The position numbers were made by a program, and so were the translations under genes. Under the pieces are notes generated by a model that saw nothing but the letters and a program-made list of their open reading frames with translations, searched no databases and had not been told where the DNA came from. Positions 32,134 to 44,100 of a stretch of DNA of 64,000 nucleotides are shown here, piece after piece (the first letter of the stretch is position 1; the number at the start of each line of letters is the position of its first letter). This DNA comes from Nereocystis luetkeana (Eukaryota > Sar > Phaeophyceae > Laminariales > Laminariaceae): assembly GCA_031213475.1 (NCBI GenBank), contig JARUPZ010000037.1, positions 1,488,001 through 1,552,000 of the forward strand, given 5' to 3'.

Positions 32134-35100
32134 TCATGCGCCGCGCTTCGCCGCCGGCATGGTGAGGTAGGGCAGCACGCACATGGCGTGGACGTCTGGC
32201 CGGGTGGCGTGGGTGTAGGTGAGACACGAGCGGATGAACGACTTAGCCTCCTCCGAGACCACGGGCTTGGACGGAAACTCCACCCTGTTCGCGTTCACGA
32301 TCACCTTTTCCCGAAGAATTTTCTCCTGAAAAAAACGGGGGCAAACGAGAAGCGGTCACCGGAGGCGTCAATGGGGGGGGGGGGGGGGGGGGTGTACTCT
32401 ATAGGAGAGATGTACTCGATCTCATGCATGGCCGTAGTCGTATGACCATAGAGACCCTCGCATCCCTACAATGCCGGGACGGAGCATGTCGGGTTTTCAC
32501 CGACCAGGGAGACATTGCTTGCACCAAACGCGAAGCGCCGTGAGGTGTCTGGCGAGTGGCATGAAGGGTGAGCTGCATCCTACTAAGAACCGCTTTTGAG
32601 GCGGACTTGCATATGGATGACAGCTTCAATTAATTGATATAACTTCCGGTGTAGGCATTTCCAGAGACAGCAATGGGAGTACTATGTAACTGCCTCTCGG
32701 GTGTTTTACCATAAGCACTGCGTGATACGATCATTCCCACTTAACCCTTTTAGAACTCCAGTCCCGTTTTGGGGACAAACCAGTCAAATTCCGAGTAATT
32801 TGTCCTCAGTTGTCCCCACAACGAGACTGCGGTCCTAAAAGGGTTAATGGGGGGGGGGGGGGGGGGGGACCGAAACAGTGGGGAACGGAGGCATCAAGGC
32901 GGGGGGGAAAGGGGTACTCATTTGTCGCTTGCCTTACAGTAGTCAATTCACCATTGACCACACATGCACCCCTTTCCAGACGGAGCACCGTTCCTAGAAC
33001 CGTTCCTACTCCTATTGTAGAGACACTTCCAACATTTGGGCGCTCACTACCAACTTTTTTCCCCATATTGCCAAACGGTACGCGGTCACGGGACGCGTGA
33101 AAGGGGGGGGGCGGAGAGGGGTACACGCGAAATCGACATGGGATACGGAGGTATGAAAAGGAGTGGGGGGATACGGTATGTGGGAGCGCAGCAACGGGAA
33201 ACGAAGGTTTCAAGGAGGGGGGGTGGGGGGGTACGGTATACGGTACGCGGGAGTGCAATAGTGGAAAATGGAGGCGTGAAAAAGCCGGAGGCGGGGCGGT
33301 ACTCGGGAGTGCAATAGTGGAAAATGGAGGCGTGAAAAAGCCGGAGGCGGGGCGGTACTCGGGAGTGCAATGATAGTGATCGAGGCTGACCGGGTAAGGC
33401 ATTGCTGATCGTAGCTGTTGGGCATCCGGTACGCTCGTTGTTCTGCTACCCAATCTCGTTAAAGCCCATCGGCAATCTGCACCCTTAAAAAAAAGAGATA
33501 CGATGAAAAAACAAAGCTGTTGTATCATCATTCAGTGCAATAGCACACTGCTGTCTATTGTAGACCTCTGGGCATAAGAGTGTCGCTTCAGACTCTTCTT
33601 TCCGTGCATCCTTGAACCAGCCAGCCCTGAAAACAGGGAGCGACGACCCCCACGCTGTAAGTGCCGCCCTTCATTTGGGCAGACTCATAAAGCGCGCGTT
33701 TATCGAAGGACAAGAAAAAACGTCATATGTGCCAAGGGGTGGAAGGGAAAAAACCCGAAAGTGGTGATACCGGGCTGCAAACGTCTACATTTTCAAGCTA
33801 AAATCGCATGTTCTTCCAAAAATTGCTGTCATATGTTTACCACACTACAGCAAAAGGCAAAGGCGAGCCTTATCGGTGCAATCTCTAATTCATTGTGTGT
33901 TTACGATTTAGTTTCGTTTTTATGCCCGTAAGTGTTTTTGATCGGGCTGCGCGCTCATTTGGTTGCTTCCGAAGTCGGTTCATGGATGAACGTGTATGCA
34001 ACTCCTCATAAAATGAAACCAAGGTACACCTTATTATATGACAAACATAAAACATAAAAAAGGTACACAACAGTAGTACAGTACTCCGTCTATACCTTAA
34101 AACACCTCTCCTCCGATGTGACACAATTCCCAAGTGGGGCTATAGTCGTATTGATAGCCCTATTAATAGTCATATTCCAAAACGAGTTGCTACGGTATTT
34201 CACAACGGGTCCTTAACAAAAAAAACGAGTCCCTTCTGATCTGGGCGAACGAAGACATCCGGACGTCCAAATAGAAAATCTGAAGCCGGAACCGAGTCCG
34301 ACGACCCAAAATCCCCGATTTGAATTCACGTTTCAAGCCGTCCGCCAGCGCACCAAAAAGTTGGCGACACTTTCAGAATATCAACCAGCGCAGCGCAAGT
34401 TTTGTTGCTCCAGCTACCAGGGTATATATATATATACTCGTATATATATTCTACAGGTACTCTAGAGCTACCCGACCTAGGCCATTTGACTCTGTTTCGT
34501 TTTGTTACCTGAGATAGACCCTCTCCGAAAGGGCGTACGCCATAGAGCATCTGGTAAAACACCACCCCGAGGGACCAAACGTCAACCTTAGAGCTGATGC
34601 GCGGGTTGTCGCCAAAACACTCAGGGGGCAGATACCTGAACACAATGGACATATATTAGCCAAAGAGGGGGAGGGAGGAGAGGAGAGGGGAGGGGAGGGG
34701 GGGGGGGGGGGATGAATGGGATGGGGACGGGACGGAGTATTGATTAGTTTTCAGGAGAGGCCACCCGCGGTCGGTGTCGCGTCGCATGGAATCGATACGC
34801 GTGTAGGTTGAGGCAAAAGCCATCATCCGTCCGGTTTTGGCGGCGGCCAGCGTCGTCAGGCATCCTACACACACACACATACACTGCAGGAGGGGAGCGC
34901 TGATTCGACCTCGTTTGCGTGCGCACGGCGTAGCATGGCGCCGTCCATCCCGAAGATGCTGGAACGCGAGGCCCTAATACGGTAGAGGCTGTGGTGACCC
35001 AATAGAATCAAGAATAATATTCTGAATCTGAACCCACCAGTACGTTCCGGCCCCTTTCGAAGTTAGCTCCATCGAGGTTCCTCCCCCGGGACCTCTCTCC

Positions 35101-38100
35101 GTGTCCTTCTTAATTTCAAGAATCTGATTCGTTCCAAGGGTGGGTTCATTAAGCAAGGCCGGGAGCAAGCATGAGCAGGAGGTGGGCACGAGGTCAGGAC
35201 ATCCAGTATTAATAGCAACAGCAGCCTGCGCTGACGTTGCAACGGGAGCTATGGGTTAGATTGACACACGACACGAAACTGGAACGTGGCAGTGTGGTGA
35301 GCTTGAGCTATATTTTTACCGATCCGCCGGAGGATTAAAAAAAAGAATCAAGAAAAAATGTCCTGGCGGGCCGATACCTTGGAAGAGGTAGACAGAGCTA
35401 GATAGATATCTGGTAGCGTACATACGTGACCACGGGCATTGAGAGTCCGAGAGCGGCAGGCCGTGAGGTGACCACCCTTTCATATTGCGTCCCTCTTTTT
35501 GCGAAATTATTCAAGTTACAACCCATACCCCAACCCTCCCAACCAACCTCTAACCCACAGCTCCCCGATTGTAGTGAAATCTACAGTAGTTTATTAAGTT
35601 TTGACCCCTTTAGTACCGCAGTCCTGTGTAGGGGACAAACCAGTCAATTTCTAAGTAATTTGTCCCCAAAACGGGACTGCAGTACACGTACAAAAAAAAA
35701 CGGTCAAGGCCACGCTGGCACCCAAGCGTCTCCTGCTCCCCGGGTTTCCGGTGACTCTAATATTCTCGATGTTTTATCGGAACAGAAGGAAAAAAGTGCG
35801 CTATTTTGACACGCTGCGTTTTAGAACTTGAGGCTGGTTCGAGCTTTTCGCCGGAGAGCGACGGTGACTTCAAAAGAGCTTCATCACAGCAGCTTGTGTT
35901 TCTCTCGAGATTGATCCCCCGCAGGTTTTCAACAGAGGCCTAAACCTCGACTGGTAAGTGTGCTCCAGTGGTCGAAATCGGTCGAATTTTTGGGGTGCAC
36001 GCGATGAGATTAAAAAAAGAACCCCAACTGTAAACGTTTGCACTTCACTTGCGGCAAGCTACAGCTCCTCAAAGGAAACTACAGCCCGCAACATCGAGGG
36101 ATGTTTCAGGTGGGGTGTGTGAGGGCGTCGGGTGCGCCAAACGGCAGTCGTAGGCAACCAGCAACAATTCACGAGGTGTTTTCGTGTACTCGAAGTTGCG
36201 AGTGAGTGGCACCAAAGCCCGCAAGAACGCTAAACTGTTTCATTTCACGCTAAAGGGAGCAAGCATAGCACGATGGCCACATCACCGAAGAAATGACCGC
36301 CACAAAATATTGCTGTTCTCTAGGCGGGTCATTCATCTCTTTATTAATCGTAGTCGTCGTCGAAGATGCTGCGGGAGGCAAACCTACGTTCCCATGATGA
36401 GTGGTAAGTTCATTGGGCCCAAAAAAGGGCAAAAATAGCTATACAGCAAGCCCAGGATTCTTGTATGTTTGCATCAACTATTCTTCAACTACGAAGTACG
36501 TACGGATCTTGGTTGCAAATCCCTTGCTCGAATTCCAAGTCCTATTGCAAATCCCTAACTCGAAATCAAAATCGAAAAAATCACAAACCCAAAAGGGAAG
36601 AGAGAGGAGAAAAAAAGAGAAAAAAGTTCAAGTCAGACAAGGAAGCAATAGAAGGCAAGAAATCAAGAAGGGAAACACACAAGAGAATGCGCAAATTTCC
36701 TACCGTACCTTGGACAACCCGAAGTCCGTGATCTTGACATCGCAGTTCTCGTCTAGCAGGATGTTGCCAGGCTTGAGATCGTAGTGTATGATTGCTCCCC
36801 TCCGGTTCTCTCCCTCGCCCTGTCATCACAACAGCACACCAGGCCACATCAGGACACACCGGAGCCTATTTTATGGACATCACATAGACATACTATAGGG
36901 TGTATGTATGATGCCATGATACCGAGCACGGGACTAGACCTGTCACCACGGCTCGTCCAGAGGACCACTGAGGGTAAAACACCTGAACTGGTTTGCTCAG
37001 TAGGGTACTGTTCACTATGTACTCTTGAGGTACCCGGGTACCACACCTGGTCATTTTGGTGATACTCGGGTAGGTATTCAGGTACCCCCAGAGTAACCGG
37101 GTACCAGAGTATGTTCCCTACTAAACGCACCCTTGGAACATGGTAGTACTCTGGGGTACCCGGGTACCGACCCTACTCATTTTGATCGTACCGGGGTGTG
37201 TACCCAACGGGTACCAGAGTATACACCCCTTTAAACGTATCATTGGCACATGATATTACTCTGGGGTACCCGGGTACCAACCCTAGTCATTTTGATCATA
37301 CTCGGGTACATACCCAGCGGGTACCAGAGTATACACCCCTTTACACATATCCTTGACACATGACAATACTCTGGGGTACCTGAGTACCAAACCTGGTTGT
37401 TTTTTTTCATACTTGGGTAGGTACCCGGGCCTTGGGTAGGTACCCGGGTACCCCCAAACCTAGTCGTTTTGTTATACTCGGGTATGTACCCGGCGGGTAT
37501 CCCCAGAATACAATTCGAAGTATACCGTACGACGTACCCCTCTCCTTGAAAGCCTTCCACGAGTTGAGGTGGGAAGTAAACGTTGTACTCGTAACCACAC
37601 GAAGATGACCAAACTAAAGCTTCCACGGCATCAGAGTGCCCTCCTCCAGGTCGGTTACCTGAGCGGTGTTGAGGTAATGGAGCCCTCTGGCCACCTGAAG
37701 CACCAGCGCGCGCGCGTCTCGCTCTGGGAGCTGCTTCCTCTCGCGCAGGAGGCACTCCAAGTCAGTCCCCCGGCAGTAGTCTAGCACCGTCGCGAAAGAG
37801 TCGCAGCAGATCTCGAACACGTCCGTGAGGTTAACGATTCGCGGGTGCCGCATCTGCTGGTGTATCTGAACAGATGCGGATAGTTGTGTCACGAATATTT
37901 GCGACAAGAGGGGAAACGCGTTTCGGGAGCATGCAGAGAGAGGGGGGATGTTTTGGCACATTTGACATCCGCGAAAGCTTCGGGGAGACAATAACTACAT
38001 ACCAGGTACTTCGAAGTAGACGTCTGTGCAATTTGTTTTCAACCAACAACGGAGAGGATGGAAGAAATGGCCAACTTTTTCGATCTGTTCAAAATGTACC

Positions 38101-41100
38101 CCTAAACCTGTATTAACCCTCTTCCCTTTTAGGACTGCAGTTCCGCTTTGGGGACTAACAAGTTAGAATTAGACTGGTTAGTCCCCAAAACGAGACTGGT
38201 GACGAGACTGCTGTCTTCAAGGGATCTACCCTGACTCAAGTCCAAGCCACGACAAGCTTCATACAGAACGGGAAAAAAACGGCAATTTTTGCCTGACTTA
38301 CTATAATATTAAAAGTACTGCTACTCTGTAGATACTGGTAGATGCTACCCTTAGTTGTGCACCGAAATTAGCGGAGTTCTGCGTTTTTGTTTCTGACTGG
38401 CGCGTTTGTGCCTAAAATTGTGCTAGTTGCTAATTATCAAAACTTTAGTAGGCTTACCTCGCCATCCTATCAATACCTACAGTAGCCATCAAGTATTAAA
38501 TACTGCTGTACCAGCCGGATTTCCACACGTCTGTATACCAATCGTTTGAGTGAGACAACCCACAGTCCTACTAATAACTACCAGGTACCATTTATCATTT
38601 ATTAGTAGCAAAACCCCAGCAAGACGCGCGCGGGCCGAAGCAACCAAGCTACCTGGTGGATGATAGGGCGTGCTGCTTACCCCAGGGTCCCACCGACTTT
38701 GCGAGGAAACCCAACGTGCACAAACAAAAATGCGACGTGTTACGTGCAGAGGAAACTACCCGTAACCTCGTATAGAAAACAGAGTGACAGGCCGTAGGCA
38801 GCACGCCATACGTAACCTCCGCGCCAGGAAAAAAAGTTCGACTAGCGTACACAGTTACGCCGCACACAGAGTTTACAGTTCACGACAAGTTACAATGATC
38901 AACCACCGCGATAAACGAGCGAAAGTAAGGCGTGCCCTATCTTACTCGACAGCAGTATTAGAGGGGGGTGGATGATAAACTACAATAACCCAATATTCGC
39001 AGTAGAGTATCCGCGCACAAGAAAAAATATGACGAACTTTGCTTAACTATTCCCCCGTTGCCATAATAAATAGGACCAAATATTGTTAGTAAAAATAGGT
39101 AAACATACAGGTTTTTGGGTATATACCGTAGGGATCCCATTTACTATGTCCCCCCGAAATAATAAAAAAAGCCTCGGATAATCAAATTCGCTCAAAAATG
39201 ACGAAGTTGCGCAGTGTTGGATAGCATATTATACTATTACGGGGGACCATAGTTAATAGGACCAAATATTGTTAGCAAAAATAGCGAAATATATAGGGTT
39301 TTGTGTGTACCGTAGGTCCTATTAACTATGGTCCCCCGTAATATTACGGGGGACCATAGTTAACAGGACCTACGGTATACATAAAAACCTATATGTTTAA
39401 CAATTTTTACTAACAATATTTGGTCCTGTTAACTATGGTCCCCCGTAATATTAATAGAACCAGACTTGTGTGCTATGAGATTCGACCGCTGCATTCTGTT
39501 TGCCGAAAACTCTCCGGACGCTTTGGATTAGCCAACCTCAAGCTTGCGCCAAGAGTGGCCTGGGGCTATGTCTGCTGGCTGCTGGCTGCTGGCTGCTACC
39601 GGAGGGGCTTCGCGAGAATTGCTGCCGCTGCTGCTGCATGCCTACTTTGCTGCCTGCTGCAGCAGCAGATAGGTAGATGCTGCTGCAGCTGCTACTACTA
39701 CTGCATGTAGTGTGCTGCTGCAAGCAAAAGTGTGCTGCTGGCTGTGCAGCGCTGTTGCTGTAACCGCTGCGGCAAGCAAGCACTGCGGTAAGCAAGCGTT
39801 GCTGCAAACAAGCGCTGCTGCACGAGCAAGCTCTGCTGCAAGCGAGCGCTGCTGCGTGCAAGTGCTGCTGCTGCGAGCGCGCGAACCCTTGCCGCCACGC
39901 TCCTGATGATCTTCGCCGCTTTACCACCCCTTTTCGGGCAGAGAGGACAACTACTAATAAAAACAAGGAGGGCGATCTTCTCGTTGTGGCGGCGTTGCTT
40001 GCACAGCGAGCGCCGAGGAGAGCAAGTGAGATCGCACTTCAGCCTCTTGGTGCTTGCTGCTGCTTACTGCTTCTGCAGCTTGCTGCTCTGCCGCTGCTTG
40101 CACGACATCTGTTCTTGGTCGTTGGGTCCTGCAAAAGTGCTGCCGCTGCTGCAAGTGTTTTTTTCCCCACCACAATAATCCAATATTTGACTATTTTTCG
40201 TCTCCGATTCTGCGCATGCCGGTAAGCTTTCGAATATGATCATCTTTCCGACGGAAATCCTTGATACACTAAAGTATCAAGCGCAGAAGCTCGAACAGGG
40301 GGGGGGGGGGGGGGGGCGGATGATACACTTGCCTCACATAAACATGCTCTGTATCTCAATGTAGCGGCATGACAAAAATCTTGCCTCGTATTCTTACTAC
40401 TATCCTAATGGTAGCGGCATGATAATCATCTTGCCTCATATTATTAAGCTACCTCAAATGTAGCGGGATGATAAGAACTTACCTCGTATTCTTAGGCTAT
40501 TTCCATGTAGCGGGATGATAACAACTTGCCTCGTATTCTTATATCACTTTCAATGTAGCGGGATGATAGCGGGATGATAACAACTTACCTCGTACTCGCG
40601 AGTGACGTGTCTGATGAAGTTCGCCTTCTGCGGCTCGTTCCAGTTGTTCAACAGCTGGTGAACCTGAAATGTTACAGTAGCGGCGGGGGTTGGCGAAAAA
40701 TTAGGTTAAGCAAACTTGTCGGACTTTCCGGGATATAAAGTGCTGGCGTCGTGCGTCCCCTCGCATGGGCTTGGGTACAGCAGTACCGGCATATAGCCCA
40801 TGGTGCTTAGAGCTTGCTGCGATGGCACGAAGAGTTAAGTGTATCGCATCTCGGGTCATCATCATCGCGTTTCGCTGCGAGGCGTGTCTACACAAATAAA
40901 GTCCGCGCAAGAGCTGACCATGCGAGCAGCAAAGCTTCCTCGCACCTGGGATTGTCATTATCGTGTTTGACTGCCATGCGTGTCTACTACAATCAGACTT
41001 CAAGCAAGAGCTGGTCGTGCCAAGAGCAATGCAAGCGTCACGGAGTCTTGAATCTTCACCATGATTCACTGCGATGCGTGCCAAATCAGGCAAAGTTCAC

Positions 41101-41146
41101 ACGCAAGAGCTGTTCGCCCGGAGAGACAAGCGTCATCGCGTCTGAG

Positions 41147-41184
<38 letters not shown>

Positions 41185-44100
41185 CATCCTCATCATCGTG
41201 TTGCAGTGCGATGTTTGCTGCTTCTCCAATGTCATCACAGAAAAAACTAAGCTATACCGCGTGCCCTACGCATCGCACACATCGGGTACCAGTACCCATC
41301 ACACCACAGATCGCGCGAAAACAACGCGCTATTCCAATGCCAAGCAAGAACCGCCGCGGTACAACCTATCCCATCCCATCCCATCCCAACCCATCAATGC
41401 CAAGCAAGAACCGCCGCGGTACAACCTATCCCATCCCATCCCATCCCAACCCATCCCAACCCATCCCAACCCACCTTGACCGCGACATCCTCGGCATTGA
41501 CCAAGTCGAAGGCCCGCCAGACCTCGCTGAATCCGCCCTTGCCGAGCAGGTTAAGCAAAACGTACCTTTCAACACAAACAGCGGAAGGGCAGGAGGGGGG
41601 AAGCAAAAGGGGTGGTTGCGCCGTAAAGACAAGACTCCACCCAAAAACGGGATCCCCCCCGGGGTCGGGTGGGGTCGGGTCGGGGGACGGGGGGGGGGGT
41701 GGTGTGGTCGCTGAGGGCGATGATTGTCGTCTTCCCACCACGACAGCTCTGGTTTATATCGTTGGAGGCCCAAAACCCCCAAAATCGAGATTTACGTCAG
41801 CGTCGACCAACGCCTGATCGTGCACCATTGCATCCAACCACGTAGAATACGGTGTGCACCAACCATGGTTGCATGAGCCCCGTTTCCAAGGAGTGCTCCA
41901 TTCGCTACACGCCTGTATACCCCCCCCCCCTGCCCCCCATATTCCGGAGAGCTACCCTCCGGCTGTAGTCTATCCACCCGCACAGCGAGAGACAGCGATC
42001 GGCGAGAGGCAGCGGTTGGTCAGACCAACGCTTCGTCCCGAATCAATTCAACCCGCCATCCCGCCCCATCTACCCGCCCGGCCGTCCCGGTGAAACGTTA
42101 GCTTTCTCTGAAAAGGGGTTACGGTGGTGGCGGTGGCGGCGGCGATGGTTGTACCGTGGGGGTTCACCTGCCGCTGAGCGTGGGCCTCTTCGCGAACTTG
42201 GAGCGGTCTTCGTGCGCTACCCGCTTCAGCTCGCGGATGTGCAGCACTTTCCGAGCGTCTAGGGCACGCTTCTCCTCCTGCAGAAAGGCGACACAAAAGG
42301 CAAGGCAAGGCGAGGCAAGGCAAGGCAAGGCAAGGCAAGGCAAGACAAGGCAAGGCAAGGCAAGGCAAGACAAGGCAAGGCAAGGCAAGGCAAGGCAAGG
42401 CAAGGCAAGGCAAGGCAAGGCAAGGCAAGGCAAGGCAAGGCAAGGCAAGGCAAGACAAGACAAGGCAAGGCAAGGCAAGACAAGGCAAGGCAAGGCAAGG
42501 CAAGGCAAGGCAACGCGCAAGGCAAGACAAGACAAGGCAAGGGCAAGGGCAAGGCGACGTGTTATGGGTCGGGGTTACCGAAAGTTGGGGGGGCGTCAGC
42601 GCAGAAGGAGCGTCGAGCGCGCTGATCTACTTCCAGATCGATTTTGGCGACATCGCCTGTCGACTATGTAGTCGGTAATCTCGGTATCTCCTTGGCAGAC
42701 GATGGACGCTTGAGCGCCGCGTGCGATCGCGGCAAATGGTTGGCAACCACCGTGCCACTCGCCACTTGCTGCAAAAACCCGACTGCCGCTGTAGAGTGGG
42801 TGGGGAGGGTTTCATGTGGGCAATCCTCGCGTTTTGCGAGACCGAGCACACGCCCCGCAGGGAGAAAATACCCAATCAGTATTCAGCAACATCGCACGAA
42901 GGGCAAACACAACGAAAAAAATGATGTTAAGAACACACGAAGCAGCCTGGACAAGGGACAGCGACAACTCGCCCACCAAGAAGCAGCCTTTGATGCAGGG
43001 CTGTCGCGGCAGGGCACGAGACGGCATGATGACCTAAGTGTCCGAACTATTGCGAAATATAATGTGAGAAGATGCACCACACGCTGGGCAACAAAAAGAC
43101 ACTACCTGACCCGTCCTGCTGCCCGCTTGCATCTAGACTACTCGCACGCATGCCATTTTATTTTTTTTCCCTGTTTTTCGTGGCCGTACCTGATTCACTA
43201 CAGGGGTAAAAGGCCCAAGGTGAAGAAATAAGAAGTACAAAAAACAAAACCCACCTCCTTCATACGATTCGTCGACAGCGGCGGCTGCATCGCTTTCGCA
43301 CTCTCCCGGAGGGGCTAAGACAGACAGCGCACAACAAACAAACAAACAAACAAACAAACGAACAAAAAACACGCAAGACCGGGAGACCGCTAGACCTCTA
43401 GACTTGCCTGCAGCGCCGCTTCTTCGCGCCTGAGGGCGGCTAGGTGCATTCGTACGGTCTCTTCCTCTTCCACCGCCTCCAGCCTTGCCTGCCCGCTCAC
43501 CGCCTCACCCCCTCCCACCGGAGCCGCGCTTCTCAAGAGCCTGAACGAACCAAGGCGAATAGCAACAACCCGACGCGGTTAGGTGTACAGCCCTGGGCGC
43601 TTCGGGGTACATCTCGAAGTGGATGCTAGTTAGCTGTTAGGTACTGGTATGTTGAGCGTTATGTATGGGCAGAGGCGTGCTACGATATGGGTGTGCAGGC
43701 CTTCTGTTAAATATGTGTCTTATATCTGGTACGAGCACATTAGGGCACGTGCTATATCTGGTAGCACATTTAGGCCAACTTCTATTCGTGACTTTACAGG
43801 GCACTTTGAGGGCACCGACAGCACTGGCAGACTACCCCACACCCTCAAGGGCAGCACTTCGTACCAAGGTACAGTACTACTTCCCAATATCGTTGGGATA
43901 CAGTACATACTATTAATAGTTACATACATTTAATAACTGCATACCAGGGTACTATTAATACTAGTTTATAGTACATATTATACTAAGTGCATGCTATGAA
44001 TAGGTGCATACCGAGTACATGCTTTACAACATATATATATATATATATCTTCGTGATATCAAATATACCTATGAGGAGGCCGCGGGATTGTCATTAATAG

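Larger units (their letters stand above)
32134..41565 (-). other. TLK: TLK exons 10-16: protein kinase domain
   Basis: Exon 10 (41565-41475): [19 protein letters not shown], the glycine-rich loop, and EDVAVK with the ATP-binding Lys. Exon 11 (40663-40589): [19 protein letters not shown] and REYE (alphaC Glu). Exon 12 (37865-37659): [31 protein letters not shown] and the helix before the catalytic loop. Exon 13 (36819-36709): [15 protein letters not shown] (HYD in place of HRD, as in other TLKs) and KITDFGLSK. Exon 14 (35108-35038): [11 protein letters not shown]. Exon 15 (34635-34509): YLPPECFG, then [23 protein letters not shown]. Exon 16 (32325-32134): [31 protein letters not shown] and the stop. 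All catalytic residues are present, so an active Ser/Thr kinase is predicted. Confidence 0.93.

Noticed and set aside
42048..42671. Long frames on both strands at 42.05-42.67 kb
   Set aside because: Pentanucleotide (GGCAA)n array without stops. The real coding part is only TLK exon 9 (42168-42277).
43255..43314. 60-bp in-frame segment with AG acceptor and GT donor between TLK exons 8 and 9
   Set aside because: It fits by phase, but adds 20 residues where other TLKs have none. Direct joining of exon 8 to 9 aligns with EEE...LRREE...HIRELKR. It could be an alternative exon.
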